Shown here: positions 8,205-16,110 of the stretch, piece by piece
Numbering within the stretch: the first letter of the stretch is position 1
How the letters are laid out: each line of letters starts with the position of its first letter
Assembly (NCBI GenBank): GCA_023263235.1
Contig: JALQXE010000015.1
Location: 1 to 18,839 of the forward strand
Length of the DNA stretch: 18,839 nt
Source: Sediminibacterium sp.
GTDB taxonomy: Bacteria; Bacteroidota; Bacteroidia; Chitinophagales; Chitinophagaceae
Direction: 5' to 3'
Position numbers and translations under genes: made by a program
The notes under the pieces: model-generated
What the model saw: only the letters and a program-made list of their open reading frames with translations
Database searches by the model: none
Told to the model about the DNA's origin: nothing

Positions 8205-8867
8205 ATGAAAAAGACGCTTATAATACTTACTATGGGATTTTTAGGGCTCATTGCAAAGCCAGCGATGGCACAACAAACTAATACCAATACCCCTAATATT
8301 TACAGAGATTCAGTGGTACAGCTTTTTGGTGTTGTAATGACGGCAGATAGTTTAAAAGCCATTCCTTTTGCAAGTGTGGTCGTAAATGAAAAAGGCCGTG
8401 GAACCGTTACCAATTATGATGGTGTATTTTCCATTGCAGTTAACAAAGGCGAGAAAATTACCTTTACTTGTGTAGGGTTTAAAGACAGAACTATTTTAAT
8501 TCCCAATAATTTAGAAGGGAACCAATATAGTGTGGTTCAGTTAATGGTAAATGATACTAACTTTTTACCTGCTACTATTTTAAAACCACGACCTACCCGC
8601 GCGCAATTTGAAAGAGATTTTGTGAATGCAAAAGTAGACGACGACATGTATGAGACTGCTAGGAAAAATACTAGTGAGAGTCAGAAAAAAATTATTTTAG
8701 CTTCATTGCCGAGAGATGGTAAAGAAGCAGTTGGAGCTTCTTTAAATAATCAGGCCCAAAGATATTATTACTCAGGACAGTTACCACCAATGAATATATT
8801 AAATCCAGTTGCTTGGAAAAGCTTTATTAATTCATGGAAAAGAGGGGACTATAAATCAAAAAAATAA
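8205..8867 (+). CDS. secreted protein with carboxypeptidase-regulatory-like (CarboxypepD_reg) beta-sandwich domain
   Basis: This 220-aa exported protein has unknown function. Residues 1-22 form a signal peptide (MKKT, hydrophobic core ILTMGFLGLIA, AMA cleavage site before Q23). Residues about 39-100 match the CarboxypepD_reg-like fold: GVVMTADSLKAIPFASVVV, then GRGTVTNYDGVFSIAV, then KITFTCVGFKDRTI. This domain is common in Bacteroidota on TonB-dependent receptors and on small stand-alone envelope proteins. The remainder (about 110-220) is polar and contains RPTRAQFERDF and a Lys-rich end; I do not recognise a second domain. There is no plug or barrel, so it is not a truncated SusC-like receptor by any visible sign. 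The next gene starts 32 bp downstream on the same strand and may be cotranscribed. Confidence 0.85.
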   Translation: MKKTLIILTMGFLGLIAKPAMAQQTNTNTPNIYRDSVVQLFGVVMTADSLKAIPFASVVVNEKGRGTVTNYDGVFSIAVNKGEKITFTCVGFKDRTILIPNNLEGNQYSVVQLMVNDTNFLPATILKPRPTRAQFERDFVNAKVDDDMYETARKNTSESQKKIILASLPRDGKEAVGASLNNQAQRYYYSGQLPPMNILNPVAWKSFINSWKRGDYKSKK

Positions 8868-8870
8868 TTT

Positions 8871-8878
8871 TACTTTTT
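8871..8878 (+). promoter_or_regulatory. possible weak -7 box upstream of the 3-hydroxyacyl-CoA dehydrogenase gene
   Basis: TACTTTTT matches TAnnTTTG at all fixed positions but the last, and lies 21 nt before the ATG at 8900. In this A/T-rich gap the match may be chance; readthrough from the upstream gene is an alternative. Confidence 0.25.
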
Positions 8879-8899
8879 TAAATATTATTTTAAAACAAC

Positions 8900-9745
8900 A
8901 TGAAAAAAATAGCAGTGATTGGAGCGGGTACAATGGGTAATGGAATTGCACATGTATTTGCACAAAAAGGTTTTGAAGTTAATATTATTGATACGCAAGA
9001 AGCAGCTTTAAGCAAAGCCATTGCAACGATTGATAAGAATTTGGATCGTCAAATAAATAAGGGCTTTATCACCGCCGAGGACAAAACAAATACCCTACAA
9101 AGAATTAGCACTTTCACCTCCATTGAAACTGGAATTGTAAATGTAGATTTAGCAGTAGAAGCGGCCACCGAAAACAGTGAAATTAAGAAAAGTATTTTTC
9201 GCATCATGGATGAAAAAGCAAATCCCCACTGTATTTTGGCCACCAACACTTCTTCCATACCTATTGCTCAATTGGCAGCGGTAACCAGTAGACCAGGGAA
9301 AGTGATTGGCATGCACTTTATGAACCCCGTACCTGTAATGAAACTGGTGGAAATTATTAACGGAGCAGATACAAGCGAAGCTACCACCAAAACCATTGTT
9401 GAATTAACAAACGCAATTGATAAAATACCTTGTGTTGTAAAAGATGCGCCAGGATTTATCGCCAACCGAATTTTAATGCCCATGATTAATGAAGCGATTC
9501 ATGCTTTTTCGGAAGGCATCAGCAACGCTGCTACAATTGATCAAATTATGAAACTTGGGATGGCACATCCAATGGGTCCGCTTCAACTTGCCGACTATAT
9601 TGGATTAGATGTTTGCAAAAATATTTTGGACATAATGCATGATGGGTTCAATAATGAAAAATATGCGCCCTGTCCTTTACTAATTGAAATGGTAAACAAG
9701 GGGAAACTTGGGGTAAAAACAGGTGAAGGTTTTTATAAGTACTAA
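8900..9745 (+). CDS. hbd: 3-hydroxybutyryl-CoA / 3-hydroxyacyl-CoA dehydrogenase
   Basis: This NAD(P)-dependent dehydrogenase oxidises 3-hydroxyacyl-CoA to 3-oxoacyl-CoA, or runs the reverse reaction, in fatty-acid or butyryl-CoA-type metabolism in the cytoplasm. The 281-aa protein has the length of the stand-alone short enzyme and is not fused to an enoyl-CoA hydratase. The Rossmann motif is GAGTMGNGIA (8-17). The catalytic pair is H139 in GMHFMNPVPVMKLVE with a Glu a few residues later (E151). The conserved NTSSI (116-120) and GFIANR (185-190) are present, and the C-terminal domain has PMGPLQLADYIGLDV. Chain-length specificity (C4 versus longer) cannot be read from the sequence. It ends 37 bp from the convergent yigZ gene, with a hairpin between. 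Confidence 0.94.
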   Translation: MKKIAVIGAGTMGNGIAHVFAQKGFEVNIIDTQEAALSKAIATIDKNLDRQINKGFITAEDKTNTLQRISTFTSIETGIVNVDLAVEAATENSEIKKSIFRIMDEKANPHCILATNTSSIPIAQLAAVTSRPGKVIGMHFMNPVPVMKLVEIINGADTSEATTKTIVELTNAIDKIPCVVKDAPGFIANRILMPMINEAIHAFSEGISNAATIDQIMKLGMAHPMGPLQLADYIGLDVCKNILDIMHDGFNNEKYAPCPLLIEMVNKGKLGVKTGEGFYKY

Positions 9746-9746
9746 T

Positions 9747-9778
9747 TATTATCATCAAAACATTTTGGAATGATAATA
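9747..9778. terminator. hairpin between convergent genes, candidate bidirectional terminator
   Basis: TATTATCAT (9747-9755) and ATGATAATA (9770-9778) are a perfect 9-bp inverted repeat. An inner CAAAA/TTTTG stem (9756-9760 and 9763-9767) extends it with a 2-nt bulge. It is AT-rich and lacks a clear U-tract, so termination is inferred mainly from its position between two convergent stops. Confidence 0.45.
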
Positions 9779-9782
9779 GAGA

Positions 9783-10394
9783 TTACTCAACAAGCACTGT
9801 CTTGTAGGTAACACCTTGCATGTCTTGTATTTTATTTATCACTTCATTCAATCGATGCTTGGGTATGCCAATTTTTAACTCTACAAATAATTGTGCTACC
9901 TGTTCCACAACAGAACAATTGTATTGTTTCACAATCATCATTACCTCGTTCATTTGTTGGTAATCAAAATTAAGCGCATACGGCACTTCCACTGCTTTTT
10001 GGATAATGGGTGATAATTGCAAGGTTAAAGAAGTGGCTGTTTTGTATGCATTAATTAAGCCAGGTACTCCTAATAATGTACCGCCAAAATATCTTACCAC
10101 CACTACCATGATATTGGTTAATTGCTTACTATCAATTTGTCCAAGAATAGGCCTACCTGCAGATCCTGCTGGTTCTCCGTCATCACTAACTCTAAATGTG
10201 GATCCATCTACACCTATTCTATACGCTAAACAATGATGCACAGCTTTGGGATGTTCTTTTTTTAAATTGGCTAATTGCTTTTTGCATTCTTCAATATTTT
10301 GTACCGGAAAACTATAAGCTAAAAACTTACTGCCACGATCTTTAAACTCGGCAATTGCTGGCTGTTCAATAGTATTATAGAAAAAGGGATCCAT
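9783..10394 (-). CDS. yigZ: YigZ/IMPACT family protein
   Basis: This 203-aa cytoplasmic protein belongs to the UPF0029/IMPACT family, related to eukaryotic IMPACT and E. coli YigZ. Its biochemical role is unsettled; a nucleic-acid or translation link is proposed for the family. The signature DDGEPAGSAGRPIL (71-84) is complete. FRVSDDGEP and VVVVRYFGGTLLGVPGLI (97-114) are also present, and a C-terminal ferredoxin-like half contains IPKHRLNEVINKIQD. I chose the ATG at 10394 (MDPFFYNTIEQPA). It gives the usual family length, and a perfect -7 box (10413-10420) lies 18 nt upstream. An in-frame start at 10448 would place that promoter inside the gene. It is divergent from prmC. Confidence 0.92.
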   Translation of the reverse strand: MDPFFYNTIEQPAIAEFKDRGSKFLAYSFPVQNIEECKKQLANLKKEHPKAVHHCLAYRIGVDGSTFRVSDDGEPAGSAGRPILGQIDSKQLTNIMVVVVRYFGGTLLGVPGLINAYKTATSLTLQLSPIIQKAVEVPYALNFDYQQMNEVMMIVKQYNCSVVEQVAQLFVELKIGIPKHRLNEVINKIQDMQGVTYKTVLVE

Positions 10395-10412
10395 TAATGA
10401 ATAATATCTCCG

Positions 10413-10420
10413 CAAAGCTA
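10413..10420 (-). promoter_or_regulatory. -7 promoter box of yigZ
   Basis: TAGCTTTG on the minus strand fully matches TAnnTTTG, 18 nt from the ATG at 10394. It supports the shorter yigZ start and is 22 bp from the opposing prmC box. Confidence 0.65.
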
Positions 10421-10442
10421 ACGCATAATGCGCATTCATTTG

Positions 10443-10450
10443 TAACATTG
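10443..10450 (+). promoter_or_regulatory. probable -7 promoter box of prmC
   Basis: TAACATTG deviates from TAnnTTTG at one position only and lies 4 nt before the ATG at 10455, the same placement as the fmt and ABC-F boxes. A leaderless transcript is expected if it is used. Confidence 0.45.
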
Positions 10451-10454
10451 CATT

Positions 10455-11312
10455 ATGAGTTTACAGGAACTTAAACAAGAATGTAAAGCAGCACTGTCAA
10501 ATCAGTATGAAAGTATTGAATTAAATAGCTTAATGGCCATTTTATTTGAGCACATCACTGGCTGGGATCAATTAAAACAAGTACTCAATAAAGAAACTGA
10601 ATTATCGCAAGAAAAAATTAAGGAATTCCATGAGGCGCTTAATTTATTAAGAAAAGGCATGCCCATTCAATATATTATTGGCAAAGCATGGTTCATGGGT
10701 AATGAATTTATAGTAAATGAAAATGTTTTAATTCCAAGACCAGAAACGGAGGAATTAGTTGAATGGATTATTGAATATGCTACAATCATAAATAAACCAT
10801 TACAAATATTAGATATTGGTACTGGGTCTGGCTGTATTCCTATTGCCCTAAAATTAGCACTTCCCCATTGCATGTTAGCTGGCCTGGATATAAGCGAAAA
10901 AGCTTTGTTGACTGCAAAACAAAATGCAGATACATTAAAAACCAAAATAAGTTGGATACAGGAAGATATTTTAAATACCACATACTTGCTTAATCAATTT
11001 GATGTAATCGTAAGCAACCCGCCTTACATTCCATTTAAAGAAAATATAAATATGCAGGCCCAGGTAAAAAACTTTGAACCAAATATTGCACTTTTTGTAA
11101 AAGATGAAGATCCCCTTGTTTTTTATAGAACTATTGCAAGACTAGGAAAGCAATACTTACAACCCAATGGTCAGCTTTTTTTTGAAATACATTATGACCA
11201 GGGCAAAGCATTATTAAGCTTATTTGATGAAATGGGTTATCATGCCGAATTACGTCAAGACATGTTTGGAAAAGATCGCATGTTAAGAGCAAGTCTTAAA
11301 AAAGGGAAATAA
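10455..11312 (+). CDS. prmC: peptide chain release factor N5-glutamine methyltransferase
   Basis: PrmC (HemK) methylates the Gln of the GGQ motif in release factors RF1 and RF2 with SAM, which speeds peptide release in the cytoplasm. The 285-aa length is normal. An N-terminal helical domain (1-75) binds the release factor. Next come the linker motif LIPRPETEE (92-100), SAM motif I LDIGTGSGCIPIAL (119-132), and the catalytic NPPY (188-191) in VIVSNPPYIPF, which holds the glutamine side chain. The NPPY motif and the helical N-domain separate it from other methyltransferases. The start at 10455 sits 4 nt after a near-consensus -7 box. It is convergent with exbD, with only 54 bp between, and I see no strong terminator there. 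Confidence 0.96.
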   Translation: MSLQELKQECKAALSNQYESIELNSLMAILFEHITGWDQLKQVLNKETELSQEKIKEFHEALNLLRKGMPIQYIIGKAWFMGNEFIVNENVLIPRPETEELVEWIIEYATIINKPLQILDIGTGSGCIPIALKLALPHCMLAGLDISEKALLTAKQNADTLKTKISWIQEDILNTTYLLNQFDVIVSNPPYIPFKENINMQAQVKNFEPNIALFVKDEDPLVFYRTIARLGKQYLQPNGQLFFEIHYDQGKALLSLFDEMGYHAELRQDMFGKDRMLRASLKKGK

Positions 11313-11366
11313 AGGAAGCGCGCATAAAAATTAAAATTTTCCTTGATTGTAATTAAATACCACTAA

Positions 11367-11765
11367 TTAGTTATTAGGATCAACTGCTACAACCGGCGTT
11401 GCACCTAACTTTTTTACGATTTGCATTACCTGAATGGTTACACCCAAATTAGCAACGCTATCCCCATTAATTACCACTGATGGTTTATCTGTTTCCTTAT
11501 CTAAAAATGTTTTGAGCTGTGCGGACAAAGAGTCTATAACTACTGGAGTGGAACCAATAAATAAATGTTGGTCTTTATCAATGGTAACCACCACTGTTTG
11601 CTTTGCTTTAGTATCACTCGCCGATTTGGGATTAGAAACTTTAATCACATTAGGATTGGCCAAAGTGGAAACAATTAGAAAAAACAATAGCAAAATGAAT
11701 AAAATATCATTCAATGCGCCGGTATGTACTTCGGGCTGATGCCTTAATCTATTTCTTAGATTCAT
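11367..11765 (-). CDS. exbD: ExbD/TolR family inner-membrane proton-channel subunit
   Basis: ExbD forms the proton-conducting motor with ExbB that powers TonB-dependent outer-membrane transport (or, as TolR, the Tol system). The 132-aa protein has a short cytoplasmic N-terminus, one transmembrane helix at about 19-36 (NDILFILLLFFLIVSTLA) with the functional Asp D20, and a periplasmic domain of about 95 residues ending in VMQIVKKLGATPVVAVD. This is the expected ExbD layout. It starts 9 bp after the exbB stop, so translation is probably coupled. No TonB gene is in the window, so TonB versus Tol partnership is open, although the lineage relies heavily on TonB-dependent receptors. Confidence 0.9.
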   Translation of the reverse strand: MNLRNRLRHQPEVHTGALNDILFILLLFFLIVSTLANPNVIKVSNPKSASDTKAKQTVVVTIDKDQHLFIGSTPVVIDSLSAQLKTFLDKETDKPSVVINGDSVANLGVTIQVMQIVKKLGATPVVAVDPNN

Positions 11766-11774
11766 AGTACTGTT

Positions 11775-12425
11775 TTAAGAATGCGTTGTTTCTTGTAAAA
11801 TATCTAAAAAATCGGCACTTGCCGTTTCCATTTTATTGGCGGTCTTGTCTATTTGAGTAGAAAGATAATTATGTCCTACATAAGCAATAAGTCCAATAAT
11901 TAAACCTGTTGCAGAGGTAATCATTTTTGTGTAGATACCGCCCGCAATGGTGTTTAATGTATACTCTCCAGTTGAAGCAATTCCGTAAAACAATTGTACC
12001 ATGCCTACAATTGTTCCCAAGAAACCAAACATAGGAGCTATACCAGCAATTAATGACAAAATGTTCAAATTGCGCTCCATTGCATACATTTCTAATTTGC
12101 CAACATTCTCCATGCTCTTTTCAATTGCATCCAATGGTTTTCCCATTCTCATAATTCCTTTTTCAATCATTTTTGCTACAGGATTATCGGTATTTTTCGC
12201 AAAACTTTTTGCAGCGGCAACATTTCCTGACAACAAATTATCTTTTACAACAAGCATGAATTTAGGATCAATAGCGCCAGCTTTTTTAATGGCCAACATA
12301 CGTTCTATAAAAACATAAATTGCCACCACCAATAAAGCATATAATGGATACATAATCCATCCGCCTTTTTGTAATAAACTTAATAAGGAAATTTTATTTT
12401 GAGCTACATCTAATAAAAACAACAT
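11775..12425 (-). CDS. exbB: ExbB/TolQ/MotA-type proton channel protein
   Basis: This 216-aa inner-membrane protein is the channel scaffold of the ExbB-ExbD motor. Three hydrophobic segments are visible: about 22-41 (GWIMYPLYALLVVAIYVFIE), about 120-145 (ending MFGFLGTIVGMVQLF, the family signature) and about 164-188 (YTKMITSATGLIIGLIAYVG). A cytoplasmic loop of about 75 residues lies between the first and second. The pattern GTIVGMVQLFYGIA fits ExbB/TolQ. It lies 23 bp downstream of pepT and 9 bp upstream of exbD, all on the minus strand. A consensus -7 box inside the pepT 3' end could also give it an independent start. The first TM segment follows a short leader, so the start at 12425 is reasonable. 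Confidence 0.9.
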   Translation of the reverse strand: MLFLLDVAQNKISLLSLLQKGGWIMYPLYALLVVAIYVFIERMLAIKKAGAIDPKFMLVVKDNLLSGNVAAAKSFAKNTDNPVAKMIEKGIMRMGKPLDAIEKSMENVGKLEMYAMERNLNILSLIAGIAPMFGFLGTIVGMVQLFYGIASTGEYTLNTIAGGIYTKMITSATGLIIGLIAYVGHNYLSTQIDKTANKMETASADFLDILQETTHS

Positions 12426-12448
12426 AGGACTTAATTTATTTTTTAAAG

Positions 12449-13714
12449 TTAATTTATTTCTACCAAATTTACCAATACTTCTACCGCCTTTATCATATCT
12501 CTAACACCTATCCACTCATGCTTGCTATGAATAGCTTGCATACCCGTAAATATATTGGGTGTAGGCAAACCCATAAAACTCATTCTACTTCCATCCGTTC
12601 CTCCTCTAATAGGAGACACTATTGGCTTAATTTGCGCTTTTTCATACGCTTTTATTGCACGTTCTACAATCACAGGATATTGATCAATAACTTCTCGCAT
12701 ATTTCGATACTGTTCGGTAATCTCCATGGATATTTTCACCTTGGAGAAATCTGGATTCGCATTAATAACGCCTTGTGCTAGATTAAAAAATCTATCTGCA
12801 TGTTCTTTTAATTTAGACGTTTCAAAGTCCCTCACTAAAAACTCTATACGTGCATTTTCGGCACCCCCTTCCACATGATTGGGATGAATAAAACCCATTC
12901 TACCTTCCGTATGCTCCGGACACCATTCGGCCTTAGGCAATGCAGCTAAAATTTCACCTGCCACTTTAATCGCGTTTTGCATTACTCCTTTCGCAGCACC
13001 AGGATGTGCAATCACTCCTTGAATGTGCAAAACCAAATAATCCGCACTAAAAGTTTCCATTTCAAAACTTCCTAATTCACCTCCATCTAAAGTATAACCG
13101 TAATCGGCACCCAGTTTCTTAATATCTAAATGTTCGGTGCCTCTTCCTACTTCTTCGTCTGGTGTAAATAAAATTTTTACGGGACCATGTGCAATACTTT
13201 TGTTTTCCATCAAATACTTTGCCATTTCCATAATAATGGTAACACCTGCCTTATCGTCCCCTCCTAATAAGGTATTACCCGATGCAGTAATTATTGCTTC
13301 TCCTATAAACTCTTTTAAATAGGGATAATCTTTTATCGAAATAATTTGCTGGTTATCATCTGGCAAAACAATATCCGCTCCATTAAACTTTTCGTGTAAT
13401 ATTGGCTTCACATTTGTTCCGCTACAATCCGGCGCCGTGTCCACATGTGCACAAAAACAAATCACAGGCAATGGATGTTCATTGGATGGGACAAATGATA
13501 ATGGATAATTTGCAGGAACCGTTGCCATTACATAACCGTTCGCATCCATATGTGCATCATCAATACCAAATGCAAGTAATTCTTTAACCAATAAAGTAGA
13601 TAGATTTTTTTGTTTTTCGGTAGATGGGAAATGAGTACTATTGGGATCGCTTTGCGTATCAATACGAACATAACGCATAAATCGCTCTGCTACTTCTAAT
13701 GCTTGTAAGGCCAT
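12449..13714 (-). CDS. pepT: peptidase T (tripeptide aminopeptidase)
   Basis: This zinc-dependent M20-family cytoplasmic tripeptidase releases N-terminal residues from tripeptides. The 421-aa length is close to the family's usual 410. Metal and catalytic residues are in place: H90 and D92 (FCAHVDTAPDCSG), the GGDDKAGV motif (151-158), the E187-E188 pair (PDEEVGRGTEHLD), D210 (YTLDGGELG) and H396 near the C-terminus (MQAIHSKHEW). RGGTDGSRMSFMGLPTPN, which helps form the substrate pocket, is intact. The dimerisation lid domain lies between about 215 and 325. The start at 13714 gives MALQALEVAERFMRYVRIDTQSD, the typical PepT opening. A terminator for the upstream gene lies 70 bp ahead. No good -7 box is seen in the remaining gap. 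Confidence 0.96.
   Translation of the reverse strand: MALQALEVAERFMRYVRIDTQSDPNSTHFPSTEKQKNLSTLLVKELLAFGIDDAHMDANGYVMATVPANYPLSFVPSNEHPLPVICFCAHVDTAPDCSGTNVKPILHEKFNGADIVLPDDNQQIISIKDYPYLKEFIGEAIITASGNTLLGGDDKAGVTIIMEMAKYLMENKSIAHGPVKILFTPDEEVGRGTEHLDIKKLGADYGYTLDGGELGSFEMETFSADYLVLHIQGVIAHPGAAKGVMQNAIKVAGEILAALPKAEWCPEHTEGRMGFIHPNHVEGGAENARIEFLVRDFETSKLKEHADRFFNLAQGVINANPDFSKVKISMEITEQYRNMREVIDQYPVIVERAIKAYEKAQIKPIVSPIRGGTDGSRMSFMGLPTPNIFTGMQAIHSKHEWIGVRDMIKAVEVLVNLVEIN
12464..12471 (-). promoter_or_regulatory. possible internal -7 box for exbB
   Basis: TAAATTTG on the minus strand fully matches TAnnTTTG and lies inside the last codons of pepT, 38 nt before the exbB start. It could uncouple exbB-exbD from pepT, but because it is coding sequence a chance match is possible. 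Confidence 0.35.
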
Positions 13715-13783
13715 ACTATAATTTGTTTTGAAATCGGCTTAAAATAAGATGCTTGAAGATAATTTGAAATTTTCGAATAAAAA

Positions 13784-13811
13784 AAGGCGTTCCAAAATTT
13801 TGGAACGCCTT
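13784..13811 (-). terminator. intrinsic terminator of the FKBP gene
   Basis: A perfect 28-nt palindrome has arms of 14 bp (AAGGCGTTCCAAAA and its complement). A run of As lies on its left side (13779-13785), giving a U-tract on the minus strand. It begins 56 nt after the FKBP stop and insulates pepT, which starts 70 bp further on. The real loop is probably the AAAATTTT centre. Confidence 0.9.
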
Positions 13812-13867
13812 AACATTTTATACCTAGTATTACAATAAAATAAAGTATTTTTTAGGATTCAACAAAT

Positions 13868-14323
13868 CTAAAATTCAGTAATGATTTTAGAAGGGCTATC
13901 AATATTTACCAATTCTAAATCAAAAGTTAAATCTTGGCCTGCTAAAGAATGGTTGGCATCTAATACCACCACTTCCTCTTTTACTTCAACCACGATAACT
14001 TGAAATTGTTGACCTTGACCATTATTCATTGTCAATGCCATACCTACTTCAGGATTTAAATCGGGAGGAAATTGAGTTTTTGGAAACTCTACAATCATTT
14101 CTGGTTGTTTAGGGCCATAAGCTTCCATAAATGGAATGTGAATGGTTTTCTTTTCACCCACAGTCATTCCTAAAACGCCATTATCAAAACCTGGAATTAC
14201 CATTCCACTTCCTACTTCGAATTCTAGAGGAGCTCTACCGTTTGAAGAGTCAAATGTTTCACCACTAGCTAAAGTACCGTGATAATGCACTTGAATGGTA
14301 TCCCCATTTTTTACTTGTTGCAT
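13868..14323 (-). CDS. FKBP-type peptidyl-prolyl cis-trans isomerase, SlyD-like
   Basis: This 151-aa prolyl isomerase and folding helper has no signal peptide, so it is probably cytoplasmic. The FKBP half has VHYHGTLASGETFDSSNGRAPLEFEVGSGMVIPGFDNGVLGM (about 12-53), with the family-typical Y14, F24-D25 and the VIPGFD motif. After IPFMEAYG (63-70) an insert-in-flap domain runs to about 125, and LDANHSLAGQDLTFDLELVNI (121-141) matches the NH-LAG-L closing strand of SlyD-type proteins. The His/Cys-rich metal-binding tail of E. coli SlyD is missing, which is common outside gamma-proteobacteria. It is divergent from fmt with closely spaced promoters and has its own strong terminator, so it is probably monocistronic. 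Confidence 0.93.
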   Translation of the reverse strand: MQQVKNGDTIQVHYHGTLASGETFDSSNGRAPLEFEVGSGMVIPGFDNGVLGMTVGEKKTIHIPFMEAYGPKQPEMIVEFPKTQFPPDLNPEVGMALTMNNGQGQQFQVIVVEVKEEVVVLDANHSLAGQDLTFDLELVNIDSPSKIITEF

Positions 14324-14361
14324 ATTGTATTTTTTAAATAAAGCACCTAGGGTGCAAAGGG

Positions 14362-14369
14362 CAAAAGTA
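14362..14369 (-). promoter_or_regulatory. -7 promoter box of the FKBP gene
   Basis: TACTTTTG on the minus strand fully matches TAnnTTTG and lies 38 nt upstream of the ATG at 14323. It is only 20 bp from the opposing fmt box, so polymerases at the two promoters would overlap. Confidence 0.65.
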
Positions 14370-14389
14370 CATAATTATGGGAGATAAAC

Positions 14390-14397
14390 TAACTTTG
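14390..14397 (+). promoter_or_regulatory. -7 promoter box of fmt
   Basis: TAACTTTG fully matches TAnnTTTG and is followed by CCCC and then the fmt ATG at 14402. Initiation would fall at or within a few nt of the start codon, predicting a leaderless mRNA. Confidence 0.7.
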
Positions 14398-14401
14398 CCC
14401 C

Positions 14402-15337
14402 ATGGACAAAAAACCAAGGATTGTATTTATGGGAACCCCTGCCTTTGCAGTAGCTTCTTTGGAAGCATTATTGGCAGCAGAACTGAATGTGGTTGGCGTA
14501 GTAACGGCACCTGATAAACCCGGTGGCAGAGGTTTGCAGCTACAACAAAGTGCCGTAAAACAATTTGCGCTGGCCAATAATTTACCATTATTACAACCAG
14601 AAAAATTAAAGGCACCTGAATTTATGGAAGCCCTAAGGAATTGGGCACCCGACTTACAAGTTGTGGTTGCTTTTAGAATGCTCCCCGAAAAAATATGGTC
14701 CTTTCCTACCATGGGCACATTAAATGTACATGGATCATTACTACCACAATATCGAGGGGCAGCACCCATAAATTGGGCAATCATAAATGGAGAAAAGGAA
14801 ACAGGGGTGACTACCTTTCAACTACAACATGCCATTGATACCGGCGACATCTTATTACAAGACCGTATTGCCATTCCCGAAAATATGACTGCAGGAGAAT
14901 TACATGATAAGATGATGGTTGTGGGTGCTAATTTGTTGGTAAAAACATTACATGGATTAATTAACAATAGCATTCAATCGGTCCCACAAAGTGAGGGAGC
15001 GAAAGGTATTGAAATAAAACATGCTCCTAAAATATTTACAAAAGATTGTGAAATTAACTGGGATTTATCCATTGAAGACATTCACAATCATATAAGAGGT
15101 TTGGCCCCATTTCCAGGAGCAATAACTAAAGTAGATGGGAAGATTGTGAAATTATATAGTACGAATACAGAAGCAGGTTTACCCAAAGAATTACCTGGCA
15201 CATTTATAACCGACGGAAAAACATTTGCAAAATTTGCTTGCAAAAATGGGTATTTGAATATTAATGATATTCAATGGGAAGGGAAAAAGAGAATGCCCGT
15301 TTTGGATTTTTTAAGAGGCTACCGCAAACCTGACTAA
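14402..15337 (+). CDS. fmt: methionyl-tRNA formyltransferase
   Basis: Fmt transfers a formyl group from 10-formyl-THF to initiator Met-tRNA in the cytoplasm. The 311-aa length is normal. The N-terminal formyltransferase domain starts RIVFMGTPAFAVASLEALL (6-24) and has the loop region APDKPGGRGLQLQQSAVKQ. The catalytic Asn-His-Asp set is N108, H110 (NVHGSLLPQYRGAAPI) and D146 (AIDTGDIL). The C-terminal OB-like domain (about 210-311) carries HIRGLAPFPGA and ends in the usual hydrophobic GYRKPD-type tail. ATG 14402 gives the expected MDKKPRIVFMGTP opening. No def or other usual partner is adjacent. It is convergent with the rhodanese-Trx gene, with 56 bp between and no clear hairpin. Confidence 0.97.
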   Translation: MDKKPRIVFMGTPAFAVASLEALLAAELNVVGVVTAPDKPGGRGLQLQQSAVKQFALANNLPLLQPEKLKAPEFMEALRNWAPDLQVVVAFRMLPEKIWSFPTMGTLNVHGSLLPQYRGAAPINWAIINGEKETGVTTFQLQHAIDTGDILLQDRIAIPENMTAGELHDKMMVVGANLLVKTLHGLINNSIQSVPQSEGAKGIEIKHAPKIFTKDCEINWDLSIEDIHNHIRGLAPFPGAITKVDGKIVKLYSTNTEAGLPKELPGTFITDGKTFAKFACKNGYLNINDIQWEGKKRMPVLDFLRGYRKPD

Positions 15338-15393
15338 TACAGCAATAAATTTTGATTCAATCATTTGTACTGCAATACACAAAAAATTGCCAC

Positions 15394-16101
15394 CTATTGT
15401 AATACTTTATTAAATTCAGCCTCTTCTACGACGCCGCTTTTTCTCCAAACCTCCTTCCCATTCTTGTAAATAATATAGGTAGGCAAAGTTTCAAATTGCA
15501 CATGCTTCATCACTTCCACATCTGCTCCACCGTCCACTGCTAACACATATAATTTAGTTCCTTGTGCTTTTTTAACTCGGTCAATTATTGGCTGCATTTT
15601 TCTACAAGGGGGACACCAGCTAGCACCAATATCTACCAATACCAAATTATTCGTAGCAATTATTTTATCAAAATCGGAAACCGTCATTTGTTGTGCATTT
15701 GCATTTCCTTCCACTGGTAAATTATTCATTTTCCAATTACTCATTCCTCCTTCTAAATTTACCACAGTAAAACCTTTTTCCATTAAATATGCCTGTGCTG
15801 CAGCACTTCTACCTCCTGCTTGACAATAAACATATACCGTTGATTTCTTATCCAACTCCTTGGTTCTACTTTCAAATTCTTGAGGGTCGTTCCAATTTGC
15901 CTGTAAAGCATTTTTAATATGCCCCGATTTAAATTCGCTTGCAGTGCGCACATCCAAAATTTGAACGTTAGGTTGTTGTATTGCCGTATTAAACTCAATA
16001 GAAGGTATAGATAAAGCCTGCTTTGTTTCTTTATTAGTTTGCGCACAACTCACTAATGCAGTGGCCAATGTAAAAAGGCCTGCGAAAATTAGGTTCTTCA
16101 T
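15394..16101 (-). CDS. rhodanese-thioredoxin fusion lipoprotein
   Basis: This 235-aa two-domain envelope protein has a lipoprotein signal peptide (MKNLIFAGLFTLATALVSC, lipobox LVSC, lipidation at C19). A rhodanese domain (about 34-130) has DVRTASEFKSGHI and active-site loop CQAGGRS (C93), the sulfur-carrying Cys. A thioredoxin domain (about 137-235) has the redox motif SWCPPCRKMQPII (C163, C166) and cis-Pro in ETLPTYI (P207). Both active sites are intact, so it may pass persulfide or disulfide electrons between domains in the periplasm; that is inference, and the physiological substrate is unknown. The gene begins 9 bp after the RlpA-like gene and is probably expressed with it. Confidence 0.9.
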   Translation of the reverse strand: MKNLIFAGLFTLATALVSCAQTNKETKQALSIPSIEFNTAIQQPNVQILDVRTASEFKSGHIKNALQANWNDPQEFESRTKELDKKSTVYVYCQAGGRSAAAQAYLMEKGFTVVNLEGGMSNWKMNNLPVEGNANAQQMTVSDFDKIIATNNLVLVDIGASWCPPCRKMQPIIDRVKKAQGTKLYVLAVDGGADVEVMKHVQFETLPTYIIYKNGKEVWRKSGVVEEAEFNKVLQ

Positions 16102-16110
16102 AAATAAATT

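Noticed and set aside
8205..8867. Truncated TonB-dependent receptor (SusC-like) pseudogene
   Set aside because: It has its own promoter, signal peptide, full domain and stop, and no plug-domain sequence follows; it reads as an intact small protein.
10395..10448. Upstream start for yigZ adding 18 residues
   Set aside because: The perfect -7 box at 10413-10420 would be inside the gene, and the shorter form has the usual family length.
11312..11344. AAGGAA/TTCCTT inverted repeat as a prmC/exbD terminator
   Set aside because: The stem is only 6 bp with a 21-nt loop and no U-tract; not distinguishable from chance in AT-rich DNA.
14389..14784. 131-codon minus-strand open frame opposite fmt
   Set aside because: It lies wholly opposite conserved fmt motifs, and the translated sequence shows no family features.
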